Assembly (NCBI GenBank): GCA_040755535.1
Contig: JBFMAV010000011.1
Coordinates: forward strand, 1 to 64,000
Origin: Aquabacter sp040755535
Lineage (GTDB): Bacteria > Pseudomonadota > Alphaproteobacteria > Rhizobiales > Xanthobacteraceae
Direction of reading: 5' to 3'
DNA: 64,000 bases
The notes beneath the pieces were generated by a model. That model searched no databases, was not told where the DNA came from, and saw nothing but the letters and a program-made list of their open reading frames with translations. How positions within the stretch are numbered: the first letter of the stretch is position 1; each line of letters starts with the position of its first letter. Made by a program: the position numbers and the translations under genes. This document shows, piece by piece, positions 33,471 through 42,306 of this stretch.

Positions 33471-34649
33471 TCAGCGCGCGAGGGCGGACCGGGCAAGGGC
33501 GAGAAGCATCTCGTCCTTGCCGCGCGGCGCGATGACCGAGAGGCCCACCGGGCATCCCTCCAAGGTTCCGAGCGGCAGCGAGATCTGCGGCACGCCGGCA
33601 TGTCCAGCGGGGCAGAGCAGTTCGAGCGAGCGCGCGCGGAACGCCTCCAGCGCCTCGCCGGACGTGTCGCGCAACGGCGCGATTCCGGCAGCGGTGGGCA
33701 GAACGATCAGCCGGTCGTCGCCGAGCAGCGCATCCATCCGCGCGCGGACGGTTTCCCGGAGCGCGCGCGCCTCGGCCACCTCTGCCGGGTCCAGGGTCGC
33801 GGCGGCGGCGAAGCGTTCGCGCACGCCCGGGCCGAAATTCGGCTTCGTCGCCGTGGCCCAGGCGCCATGGGCGGCCCAGGCCTCGTCGGACTGGATGAGG
33901 CGGAAGGCATTGCGCCAGGCGCCGAGCGCGCCTTCGCCCACATTCACCTCCTCCGGCGCGCCATAGAGCGAGATGAGGCGCGCCATGCCGTCCGCCAGTG
34001 CCGCCGCGACGGCGGGACCGGCCGCCGCGAACAGGTCGGTGGCGAGCAGCAGCCGGCTGGGGGCCGGCTGGGGCGCGAGACCGCCGAACAGCACCGCCCC
34101 CACCTGTTCGAACAGGACCGGATCGCGGGCGAACCAGCCCACGCTGTCATAAGAAGGCGCGAGCGGCACGGCGCCGTCGATGGCGATGCGCCCATGTGTG
34201 GGGCGCAGGCCGATAATGCCGCAATAGCTGGCGGGCAGGCGCACCGAGCCCCCCGTGTCCGAGCCGATGGCGAAATCCACGAGCCCGCCCGCCGTCGCGG
34301 CCGCCGAGCCCGAGGAGGAGCCGCCCGGAATGCGGCCGGGCGCGGCCGGATTGACGGGTGTGCCGTAATGGTGGTTCTCGCCATTGAGGCTCCAGGCCAT
34401 CTCGTCCGTATGGGTCTTGCCCACGAGACGGGCGCCGGCATCGAGCAGTTTGTCGAGCACCGAGGCGCTTTTTTCGGGAACCGGATGGGTGGCCAGCCAG
34501 TCCGGGCTGCCGGCGGCGGTGGGCACGCCGGCCACGTCGAAAAAGTCCTTCAGCGCGAAGGTGCGGCCCGAGAGCGGGCCTTCGGCGGTGGGCGCCCATT
34601 CCACGAGGCCGTGTGCGACAAAGGCGTTCAATGTGTCTGTGACTGGCAT
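33471..34649 (-). CDS. Amidase (amidase-signature family)
   Basis: A 392-residue serine amidase. The signature GGSSSGSAAATAGGLVDFAIGSDTGGS (core GGSSSGSA, IGSDTGGS near residues 130-152) carries the Ser-cisSer of the Ser-Ser-Lys triad, with the lysine in ALKDFF near residue 35. AAGGG precedes the ATG at 34649; 12 upstream codons are not used. It converges on otsA and is separated by 580 bp from an amidohydrolase operon on the same strand, whose substrate may also be an amide. The substrate is unknown. Confidence 0.9.
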   Translation of the reverse strand: MPVTDTLNAFVAHGLVEWAPTAEGPLSGRTFALKDFFDVAGVPTAAGSPDWLATHPVPEKSASVLDKLLDAGARLVGKTHTDEMAWSLNGENHHYGTPVNPAAPGRIPGGSSSGSAAATAGGLVDFAIGSDTGGSVRLPASYCGIIGLRPTHGRIAIDGAVPLAPSYDSVGWFARDPVLFEQVGAVLFGGLAPQPAPSRLLLATDLFAAAGPAVAAALADGMARLISLYGAPEEVNVGEGALGAWRNAFRLIQSDEAWAAHGAWATATKPNFGPGVRERFAAAATLDPAEVAEARALRETVRARMDALLGDDRLIVLPTAAGIAPLRDTSGEALEAFRARSLELLCPAGHAGVPQISLPLGTLEGCPVGLSVIAPRGKDEMLLALARSALAR

Positions 34650-35229
34650 GGCGGACCCTTCAGTGGCGGGGGAAACATAGCGCAATTCGGCGGCGGCGCG
34701 TCGGAGGATGAAGGCGAAGACTTTCGAGAATCGAACGGCTTAGCTTCCGTGGCCTGTGTCTTGGTGCTGGCCCGCGGCAGGCGGGAAGCAGCAGGTTAGG
34801 CTCCAGCGCCTCCAGCCCCGCCTTTTGGGGCGAGGGGGAGGGATGCGGGAGCGGTCGGCATGCCGGCAGGCATGCCTTAAGAAAGTGGGTGACGTCGGGA
34901 CCAGCAGTCCGTCCGCTCCCGCGCGGGGATTTGTGGCGTGTCGGCAGCGCCGCGTGGGTTTCTTCTGGTCTCCCATCACGTCCGGGCGAGCCAGCCCCGG
35001 ATCGGTGCCTCTGCCCCTTCGGCCTCCTTTGCTCGCGCGCCGGGGTGCGTTAGCCCCGCCGCGTCGGACACCCGCTGCCCCGCACCACCCGTCAGGCCGC
35101 TCCGGACGCGCCCCTCCTTGGTGCGAGGTGGGGGTACTGTAGCGGCAAATGGGTAATGGGACAATAGTCCTTGTGATATTTTTCCTATCAGAGCGCCGCG
35201 ACGGGCGCTTCGCTCTCGAAACTTCTCCC
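34650..35229. other. 580-bp intergenic region without a supported gene
   Basis: Short frames exist here on both strands, but none has codon bias or a ribosome site. The sequence contains a GGCATGCC palindrome twice in 20 bases near 34858-34877, several GC-rich hairpin-forming stretches, and an AT-rich end at about 35148-35195. It should carry the amidase promoter on the minus strand. It may hold a dispersed repeat (see findings). Confidence 0.4.
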
Positions 35230-36462
35230 TCAGCCCGGCACATGCAGCGTCGGAGCAGGGCGCGTCACCGTGCGCCGGCCGTCCTTCACCGCGAGGCGCA
35301 CCGGGGCGAGTTCGGCGACCGCCTGGGCGCGCGTCTCGCAGTCCAGCACGACGAAATTCGCGCTCTTGCCGGCCTCGATGCCGTAATCGGCGATGTTCAT
35401 GAGTTTCGCGGAGGACGCGCTCACCATGTCCAGGCAGTCCGCCATGCCGGCGGGCGTGCCCACTTGCGCGACATTGGCATAGAGATTGGCGATCCGCACC
35501 GTGGAACAGTCGCCGAACGGCGTGAAGGGGTTCAGCACATTGTTGGTGGAGAGCGAGCAGGTGACGCCGATCTCCTTCAGCTTGTGCGCCAGAGCCACGC
35601 CGCGCGGGACATTGTGGTCGAACTCGCGGCCGATCAGGAACAGGTCGGTGGAGGGCAGGGCGGTGACCGCGACGCCCGCCTGCGCGAGGCGCTTGCCCAG
35701 CTCCATCAGCCGCGCCTCGGGCACGGCGGAGAGCTTGGTCACATGGCCGATGGCGACGCGCCCGCTAAAGCCGGTCTCCTCCGCGAGGCGGCAGACTTCC
35801 AGCAGGTCCAGATGGTTGGGGTCGAGGCCGAAATCCAGATGGAAGTCGATGTCCACGTCGAACCGCCGCGCCATCTCGAACACGCGGGCGATCTGGCCGT
35901 GGCTGTCCTTGTCCATATAGGGCGCGCCGCCCACCACGTCCGCGCCCATCTCCAGCGCGGCGATCATCACATCCTCGCAGCCGGGATCGTCCAGCAGCCC
36001 TTCCTGGGGGAAGACGCAGAGTTTCAGGTCGATCGCCCAGGCATAGGCCTGCTTCAGCTTCAGCAGCGCCTTGACCGAGGTGAGGCCGATGCGCGGGTCC
36101 ACCTCCACATGGGTCCGCATGCGCTGCGTGCCCTGGAGGATCGCCTTTTCCAGGGTCTTCGTGGCGCGCTCGGTCACGTCCTCTACGGTAAAGCCCTTCT
36201 TGGCGGCAGCGACCGCCGCGATCGCTTCGTCCAGCGTGCCCTTCTGGCACTGGCAGCGGCCGAGCAGGCAGGATTTGTCGAGATGGATGTGGGTCTCGCA
36301 GAAGCCCGGCACCACCAGCTTGCCGCCGAGATCCTCGGACGGTCCGTCCGCCTCGATCTTCCCCGCGATGGCGGCGAAGCGGCCGTCCTTGATGCCGATG
36401 TCGAGCGACTCGCCCTCGCGGCCGGCGATGCGGGCATTGCGGAAAATATGGTCGAGGCTCAT
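35230..36462 (-). CDS. Amidohydrolase (cytosine deaminase-like)
   Basis: A 410-residue amidohydrolase-superfamily enzyme resembling CodA and AtzC. The metal-binding HxH is in THIHLDKS near residue 58, with later histidines in DFHLDFGLD and GHVTKL. The strand-8 position that normally supplies an aspartate reads STNNVLNPFTPFGD, so asparagines occupy it. It should hydrolyse or deaminate an imported cyclic amide or amidine. The gene is last in an operon with an ABC importer (20 bp after the fused transporter gene). The true substrate is unknown. Confidence 0.85.
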   Translation of the reverse strand: MSLDHIFRNARIAGREGESLDIGIKDGRFAAIAGKIEADGPSEDLGGKLVVPGFCETHIHLDKSCLLGRCQCQKGTLDEAIAAVAAAKKGFTVEDVTERATKTLEKAILQGTQRMRTHVEVDPRIGLTSVKALLKLKQAYAWAIDLKLCVFPQEGLLDDPGCEDVMIAALEMGADVVGGAPYMDKDSHGQIARVFEMARRFDVDIDFHLDFGLDPNHLDLLEVCRLAEETGFSGRVAIGHVTKLSAVPEARLMELGKRLAQAGVAVTALPSTDLFLIGREFDHNVPRGVALAHKLKEIGVTCSLSTNNVLNPFTPFGDCSTVRIANLYANVAQVGTPAGMADCLDMVSASSAKLMNIADYGIEAGKSANFVVLDCETRAQAVAELAPVRLAVKDGRRTVTRPAPTLHVPG

Positions 36463-36482
36463 GGGGGGCTCCTGAGACGCAA

Positions 36483-38933
36483 TTACGAGGCGGCGGGACG
36501 GGCGCCGAGATAGGCGGCTTCGAGCGCGGCATCGCCGGACAGATCGCGGGCCGTGCCGGCCTTCACCACGCGGCCGGACTCCAGCACATAGGCGCGGTCC
36601 GCGACCGTGAGGGCGAGGGCCGCCATCTGGTCCACCAGCAGGAGGGTCACGCCCTCCTCGCGCAGGTCCGCCAGCACGTCGAACACCTCGTTGATGATGG
36701 CCGGGGCGAGCCCGAGCGAGGGTTCGTCGAGCAGCAGGATGTCCGGCTTCGCCATGAGGCCGCGCGCCAGCGCCAGCATCTGCTGCTCGCCGCCCGAGAG
36801 CAGGCCCGCGCGGCTCGCGGCGCGCTCCTTGAGGCGCGGGAAGCGGGCGAACTGCGCCTCCAATTCCTGTTCCAGGGTGGCGGCGTCGGGCGCATCGCGC
36901 CGGGCCGAGGCGCCGAGCAGGATATTGTCGCGCACGCTGAGTTCCGGGAAAACCTGCCGCCCTTCCGGCACCAGAGCGAGGCCCATGCGGGCGATGCGGT
37001 GGGCGGGGAGGGTGGAGACGCGCACATCTTTCAGCACGATGTCGCCAGAGACCGGCCGCAGCAGGCCGGACACCGCCTTCATGGCGGTGGACTTGCCCGC
37101 CCCGTTGGCCCCGAGCAGCGCCACGAGCTCGCCGGGCCGCACCTCGATCTCCACATCCTCCAGCACCGGCGCGGCGCCATAGCCGGCGGTGAGGCGGAGC
37201 GCCGAGAGCACCGCGTCCGCCGGCCCCTGCCAGGGCGTCGGGCGGGCGCGGGCACGGGTCTGGGTGCCGCCGAGATAGGCCGCGATGACCTGCGGATTGG
37301 CGCGGATCGCGGCCGGCGCGCCTTCGGCGATGGGCCTGCCGGCGTCCAGCACCACGATGTGGTCGGAAATGCCCATGACCAGCGCCATGTCGTGCTCCAC
37401 CAGGATCACGGCGATGCCCGCCTGCGCGATGCGCCGCAGGAGCGCCCCGAGCGCATCCTTGTCTGCGCGCATGAGGCCGGCGGCGGGCTCGTCCAGCAGC
37501 AGCACGCGCGGGCGGGTGGCGAGCGCGCGGGCGATCTCCACGAGCCGCCGGTCCACGTGGGGCAGGTCGTCGGCGCGCGCGGCGAGCGCGCCGCCATAGC
37601 CGACGAAGGCCAGCAAAGCCTCGGCGGTCTGCGCATCCGCGCCCGCGATGCGGACATTCTCGACGACCGAGAGCGTGCCGAACAATTGGGTGGTCTGGTA
37701 AGTGCGCGCGATGCCCGCCCGCGCCACCTTGTAGGCCGGGGCACCGGCGAGATTGTCCGCCGCGCCGAGGCGGATGGTGCCGGCATCGGGGCGGTAGAAG
37801 CCGCCGATCATGTTGAGCACGGTGGTCTTGCCCGCGCCGTTGGGGCCGATCACCGCCGTCACCGCGCCGGGCTGGGCGGTGAAGCCGACCCCCGAGGCCG
37901 CCTTGACCCCGCCGAAGGAAATGCCGAGCGCTTCGACCACCAGCGGCGCGGCTTTCTCCGGGCGCAGGAGGGCGGACACGTCCGCGCCCGTGTCGCGCGC
38001 GGGGCGCGGATCAATGCGCTTCAGCCGCGCCAGCAGGCCCACGAGGCCCTCCGGCGCGATCCAGAGCACGCCGAGCAGCAGGGCGCCGAAGATCAGGAGG
38101 CGATATTCGGCAAGGTCGGAGAGAAGTTCGGGCAGGCCCGCCACCACCAGCGCCCCGATCACCGGCCCGAGCACCGTGCCCGCCCCGCCCAGCACCACGG
38201 CGAACAGGAACAGGATGGACTGGGAGAAGGGAAAGGAGCCGGGGCTGATGAACATGAGGAGCGGCGCGAACACCGCGCCCGCCAGCCCCGCCAGCGCCGC
38301 CGAGAGGGCGAAGGCGAGGGTCTTGAGGCTCACGGGGTTGAGGCCCACCGACTGGGCCGCCACCTCGCTGTCGCGCACCGCCCGCATGGCGCGCCCCAGC
38401 CGGCTGTCGGAGAGGCGCCAGAAGCCCAGCAGGCAGAGGGTCGCGAGCGCGACCGCGAGCAGCGCCATCTCCTTTTCCGCGAAGACCAGCGGGCCGATGC
38501 TGGGGGGCAGGATGCCCATGAGCCCGTTGGCCCCGCCGGTCACGTCGCGCCATTCGATGAGGCCATGCTCGACGATGAAGGCGAAGGCGATGGTCACCAT
38601 GGCAAGATACGGCCCGGAGACGCGCAGCGCGGGCAGCGCCAGCAGCGCCCCGACCAGCCCGGCGACCAGCACCGCCACGGGCAGCGCCGCGAAGAAGTCC
38701 CAGCCCTTCAGGATCAGGATGCCGGAGACATAGGCTCCGATGGCATAGAAGCCCACATGGCCGAGCGAGACCTGGCCGGCAAGGCCGAGCAGGATGTTGA
38801 GCCCCACGCCGACGATGACGGTGAGGGCGATGAGCGCGATGACGAACAGCGTGTAGCTTTCCGCCACCAGGCAGAAGCCGGCGAGCGCGGCGGCGCCGAG
38901 CAGGATGGCGAAGGGCAGCAGGAAGCGGGCCAT
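36483..38933 (-). CDS. Fused ABC transporter: LivM-type permease, LivG-type ATPase and LivF-type ATPase
   Basis: This 816-residue protein joins three subunits that are normally separate. Residues 1-310 are a LivM permease (LNILLGLAGQVSLGHVGFYA; GGAGTVLGPVIGALVV). Residues 330-560 are a LivG ATPase with Walker A GPNGAGKT and Walker B LLLLDEPAAGL, but its signature region reads LPHVDRRLVEIARAL rather than LSGGQ. Residues 580-816 are a LivF ATPase with GANGAGKS, LLSGGEQQMLALARG and LLLDEPSLGL. No stop or frameshift interrupts it. It starts one base after the livH stop. Confidence 0.92.
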   Translation of the reverse strand: MARFLLPFAILLGAAALAGFCLVAESYTLFVIALIALTVIVGVGLNILLGLAGQVSLGHVGFYAIGAYVSGILILKGWDFFAALPVAVLVAGLVGALLALPALRVSGPYLAMVTIAFAFIVEHGLIEWRDVTGGANGLMGILPPSIGPLVFAEKEMALLAVALATLCLLGFWRLSDSRLGRAMRAVRDSEVAAQSVGLNPVSLKTLAFALSAALAGLAGAVFAPLLMFISPGSFPFSQSILFLFAVVLGGAGTVLGPVIGALVVAGLPELLSDLAEYRLLIFGALLLGVLWIAPEGLVGLLARLKRIDPRPARDTGADVSALLRPEKAAPLVVEALGISFGGVKAASGVGFTAQPGAVTAVIGPNGAGKTTVLNMIGGFYRPDAGTIRLGAADNLAGAPAYKVARAGIARTYQTTQLFGTLSVVENVRIAGADAQTAEALLAFVGYGGALAARADDLPHVDRRLVEIARALATRPRVLLLDEPAAGLMRADKDALGALLRRIAQAGIAVILVEHDMALVMGISDHIVVLDAGRPIAEGAPAAIRANPQVIAAYLGGTQTRARARPTPWQGPADAVLSALRLTAGYGAAPVLEDVEIEVRPGELVALLGANGAGKSTAMKAVSGLLRPVSGDIVLKDVRVSTLPAHRIARMGLALVPEGRQVFPELSVRDNILLGASARRDAPDAATLEQELEAQFARFPRLKERAASRAGLLSGGEQQMLALARGLMAKPDILLLDEPSLGLAPAIINEVFDVLADLREEGVTLLLVDQMAALALTVADRAYVLESGRVVKAGTARDLSGDAALEAAYLGARPAAS

Positions 38934-38934
38934 C

Positions 38935-39807
38935 TCACACCTTCTTCACGGCGGCGCGGCCGAACAGGCCGTTGGGCATCAGGGCCAGCGCCGCGATGAC
39001 GGCGGAGAAGACCAGGATCTGGGTGTAGGAGGAGCCGAGCGTCGCGGTGATGAGCGCCTCGGCGAGCCCATAGAGGAAGCCCGCCGCCATGATGCCCGAG
39101 GCCGAGCCGATGCCGCCCAGGATCGCCACCGCGAAGGCCTTGATGCCGAACATCAGCCCCATGTCGGAGGAGACCGACAGCAAGGGCGCGATCAGCATGC
39201 CGGCGACGCCCGCCAGCACGGCGGACGCGGCGAAGGAGAGCGCGATGGCGCGCTTCACGTCGATGCCCATGAGGCGGGCGGCGGCGGGATTTTGCACCAC
39301 CGCCAGCAGCCGCTTGCCCGCCGCCGTGCGGTTCAGCAGCACATGCAGCGCCAGCGCAATGGCAAGCCCGATCACCGGGATGATGAGCTGCAAAGGATAG
39401 ACGCCCGCGCCGAACACCGAGACCGGCGACACCGCCAGCGCCGAGGGCAGCGAGCGCGGCTCCTTGCCGAAGCCGAACATCACCGCATTGTCGAGGATGA
39501 TGCCGCCCGCCACCGTCGCCATGAGCCAGGCATTGGAGCCGCGCGCAACGAAGGGACGCACCAGGAAGCGTTCCACCGCGAGGCCGAACAGGGCGCAGAG
39601 CAGGAGGGCGAGCGGGATGGCCAGCGCCACCGGCAGGCCGAAGGTGATCCAGAGCGTGTAGCAGAGCACGGCGCCCAGCATCACGGAGGAGCCCTGGGAA
39701 AAATTCACCGTGTTCGAGACCGCATAGGTCACGTGATAGCCGAGCGCGATGAGCCCATACATGGCGCCCAGCGACAGGCCCGAGACGATGGCGGAAACGA
39801 TCAGCAT
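38935..39807 (-). CDS. Branched-chain-type ABC permease (LivH family)
   Basis: A 290-residue inner-membrane permease with the LivH segments MYGLIALGYHVTYAVSNTVNFSQGS (core YGLIALGYHVTYAVSNTVNF) near the N terminus and AVAILGGIGSASGIMAAGFLYGL near the C terminus. The ATG at 39807 follows GAGGAGG; 18 upstream codons are not used. It pairs with the permease domain of the downstream fused protein, so the importer needs only three genes instead of five. Confidence 0.92.
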   Translation of the reverse strand: MLIVSAIVSGLSLGAMYGLIALGYHVTYAVSNTVNFSQGSSVMLGAVLCYTLWITFGLPVALAIPLALLLCALFGLAVERFLVRPFVARGSNAWLMATVAGGIILDNAVMFGFGKEPRSLPSALAVSPVSVFGAGVYPLQLIIPVIGLAIALALHVLLNRTAAGKRLLAVVQNPAAARLMGIDVKRAIALSFAASAVLAGVAGMLIAPLLSVSSDMGLMFGIKAFAVAILGGIGSASGIMAAGFLYGLAEALITATLGSSYTQILVFSAVIAALALMPNGLFGRAAVKKV

Positions 39808-39888
39808 GGGCGGCCTCCTCGGCTCTTCTTTTTGGTGTGAGTCGCCTTCCCCCTCTCCCACCAGCGGGAGAGGGGGAAGCGCGCATCC

Positions 39889-41079
39889 TCAGTTCACGGG
39901 CACGATTTCCGCACCCTTGAAGTGGGTGAAGATGTAGTCGTCCTTGCCCAGCGCATCCTGATTGGTGGGCGAGAAGGGCTTGGAATAGGTCTTGATCAGC
40001 CCCTCATAGGTGCCGATCTCGTAGAAGGCCTTGCGCAATTCCGGCCCGTCCGTGGTGCCGGCCTTGGCGATGGCGAGCGCCAGGAGGTGCATGGCGTCAT
40101 AGGCATTGGCGATGCCCACCGCCGGGGTGATGTCGGCGAGCGTCGTCACCTGCGGATACTTGGTCTTGATGGCCGCCAGGACGGTCTGGCCCTTCTTGGA
40201 GAGATTGCCCGAGAAGGTGTAGGTCTGGACCATCTGGACCTTCTCCGCGCTCGGCCCGCCCAGCTCGGTGAAGCGTCCGCCCGCCGGACCCCAGTGCGAG
40301 ACCACCGGCACGTTCCAGCCCATGCGGTCGAGGGATTTGACCACCTGCGCGGCCGGCTGGACATTGGCGACGAGGAAGATGGTGTCGGCGCCCGCCTCCT
40401 TCAGGCGGGTGAGCTGGGGCACCATGTCCACGTCGGCATTGTCGAACTTTTCCGCGCCCGCGAGCGTCAGGCCCTTGGCGGCGGCGGCGGCTTTGAGGCC
40501 CTTTTCGTTGGACTCGCCCCAGGGATTGTTGATGAGCATCAGCCCGGGCTTGGCGGTCTTGTAGGTCTTCACGCCGAAATCGATCATGGCCTCGTCGACC
40601 AGCTCGTCCACGGCGGACACGCGGAACACATAGTTTTCCGGCGCGCCGTTGCGGGTGATGCCGGTGCCTGCGGCCCACACGCCGATGAAGGGCACCTTGG
40701 CCTGATTGGCGAAGGGCACGATGGCGAGCGAGACCGGGGTGTCGATGCCGCCGAAGAAGGCCGCGACCTTCTCCTTCTGCACCAGCTCGCGGGCGGCGAC
40801 CACGCCCTTGGCGGGGTTGCTCTCGTCGTCGCGGCGCACCAGCTCGATCTTCTTGCCGAGCACGCCGCCGGCGGCGTTGATCTCGTCGATGGCGACCTCA
40901 AGGCCGCGCGTGATGGCCTCGCCCGACTTGGCGGACTGGCCGGAGAGGGCGGCGACGAGGCCGACCTTGATGGTCTCCTGCGCCAGCGCGGGCGCGCCGA
41001 ACAGGACGGCCGCGCCGAGGCCGAGCACGGCCGCCCGGCGCGACAGGGCGAAACGGGAAACACGAAGGGATCGGACCAT
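39889..41079 (-). CDS. ABC transporter substrate-binding protein (branched-chain amino acid type)
   Basis: A 396-residue periplasmic binding protein of the LivK type with a signal sequence that contains two arginines (LSRRAAVLGLGAAVLFGAPA, cleavage after ALAQ) and may use Tat. The ATG at 41079 lies nine bases after GAGGA; one two codons earlier is too close. It is the first gene of the importer/amidohydrolase operon, facing a GntR gene across a 459-bp gap with two GTATAC operators. The ligand is probably the amidohydrolase substrate. Confidence 0.9.
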   Translation of the reverse strand: MVRSLRVSRFALSRRAAVLGLGAAVLFGAPALAQETIKVGLVAALSGQSAKSGEAITRGLEVAIDEINAAGGVLGKKIELVRRDDESNPAKGVVAARELVQKEKVAAFFGGIDTPVSLAIVPFANQAKVPFIGVWAAGTGITRNGAPENYVFRVSAVDELVDEAMIDFGVKTYKTAKPGLMLINNPWGESNEKGLKAAAAAKGLTLAGAEKFDNADVDMVPQLTRLKEAGADTIFLVANVQPAAQVVKSLDRMGWNVPVVSHWGPAGGRFTELGGPSAEKVQMVQTYTFSGNLSKKGQTVLAAIKTKYPQVTTLADITPAVGIANAYDAMHLLALAIAKAGTTDGPELRKAFYEIGTYEGLIKTYSKPFSPTNQDALGKDDYIFTHFKGAEIVPVN

Positions 41080-41272
41080 GAGCATTTTCCTCAATCCCGA
41101 AGGGCGGGCCTTCCCCTTCGCAAGGCCTGTGCCAAGCCGCGCCAGGCGCGCCCGCCGCGCCCGAATCCCGCAATCGCGGCCTCCCGGCCCCGCCGACCGG
41201 GCGAGGCGGCGCCAATGCCGCGCGGGGGATCGCACAAAGCTTAGGCAGCTTGTGCACGTTTGACTATCATAA

Positions 41273-41280
41273 TCGTATAC
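41273..41280. promoter_or_regulatory. GTATAC operator, proximal to the ABC operon
   Basis: TCGTATAC within an AT-rich context (AATCGTATACAATT, 41271-41284) lies about 195 bp before the substrate-binding protein gene. The GTATAC-centred pattern recurs near the GntR gene, so both are probably operators of that regulator. Confidence 0.55.
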
Positions 41281-41468
41281 AATTTTTCGGGCTGACTTGG
41301 CTTTTTGCCTGGCTTCCCACGCCGGACGAGGCGATTTGAGGGGCGCCAATGGCTGAACTCCTCCGCTCTGCGCCATGAAATCTCGTTTGATGTTCTAGAT
41401 TGGCCAGAGGAGGTGTTCGGAAACCCGGCCTCTCGCTGGCCGGATATGTACGGAAACGACCGATCAAA

Positions 41469-41478
41469 TCGTATACGA
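41469..41478. promoter_or_regulatory. GTATAC operator, proximal to the GntR gene
   Basis: A perfect 10-bp palindrome TCGTATACGA lies 60 bp before the GntR start. It shares eight bases with the site at 41273-41280. FCD-type GntR proteins typically bind AT-rich palindromes with a central GTATAC or GTMTAK pattern. Confidence 0.6.
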
Positions 41479-41538
41479 AATCAAGGTGCCTTGAGCCGCA
41501 TGCGCGCCCGTGCCATGGAAGGCGGGAAGGAGCCGGGC

Positions 41539-42237
41539 ATGAAGCAGCGGGGCGAACGAGTCGACGCGATCTATGCGGGCCTGCGCCTCGCCATTCTGGA
41601 GCAGGTGCTCCAGCCCGGCACCAAGCTGCCCGAGGACGCCATCGGCGAGCAGTTCGGCGCCAGCCGCACCGTGGTGCGCCGCGCGCTGGAGCTTCTGGCC
41701 AGCGAGGAATTGGTGGACATCCGCCCCAATCGCGGCGCCAGCGTCGCCAAGCCCTCGCTCGAAGAAGCCCGCGATCTGTTCAGCGTGCGCCAGGACGTGG
41801 AACACCTCGTGATCCGCCGCCTGTGCGGCCGCCTCACCCCGGCCCAGGTGAAGCGCCTGGAGGCGCAGATCGAGGCGGAGGAGCGCGCGCATCGCGACGG
41901 GCGGCCGGAATATATCCGCCACGCCGCCGAGTTCCATCTGGTGCTCGCAGAGATGACCGGCTCGCCCTTGCTGGCGCGCTACATGCGCCAATTGGTCGGC
42001 CGCAGCGCCCTCATCCTCGGCCTCTATGGCCGCCCGCGCTGGACCGACTGCTCGGTGCAGGAGCATCGCGATCTGGTGGCCTGCCTCGTGTCCGGCGACT
42101 GGGAGCGGCTGGAGCCCCTGATGCACGACCATCTGGAAGCCGTGCTCTCCCGCGCCATCGACACCGCCTCCCGCGACAAGGACCGCGGCATCCGCGACCT
42201 GCTGGCGCCTTATGCGGAGGCGTTGCGGGGCGGCTGA
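41539..42237 (+). CDS. GntR-family regulator (FCD type)
   Basis: A 232-residue regulator with a GntR winged helix (residues 5-70, KLPEDAIGEQFGASRTVVRRALELL) and a C-terminal all-helical FCD ligand domain containing the metal-binding His and Asp/Glu positions (FHLVLAEMTGSPLL and EHRDLV). AAGGAG precedes the ATG at 41539; an ATG eight codons upstream is possible. It is divergent from the ABC/amidohydrolase operon, and a pair of palindromes lies between them, so it probably represses that operon and itself. Confidence 0.9.
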   Translation: MKQRGERVDAIYAGLRLAILEQVLQPGTKLPEDAIGEQFGASRTVVRRALELLASEELVDIRPNRGASVAKPSLEEARDLFSVRQDVEHLVIRRLCGRLTPAQVKRLEAQIEAEERAHRDGRPEYIRHAAEFHLVLAEMTGSPLLARYMRQLVGRSALILGLYGRPRWTDCSVQEHRDLVACLVSGDWERLEPLMHDHLEAVLSRAIDTASRDKDRGIRDLLAPYAEALRGG

Positions 42238-42306
42238 GGGGGGGTGGACGCCTGCCGAGAGCCGGGCCGGCCGATCTCATCGCGAGGAGGCGACGGCCTC
42301 CTATTC

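Noticed and set aside
34740..35243. Open frames on both strands in the amidase-amidohydrolase gap
   Set aside because: They have no codon bias, no ribosome site and no recognisable domain; composition is that of random GC-rich translation.
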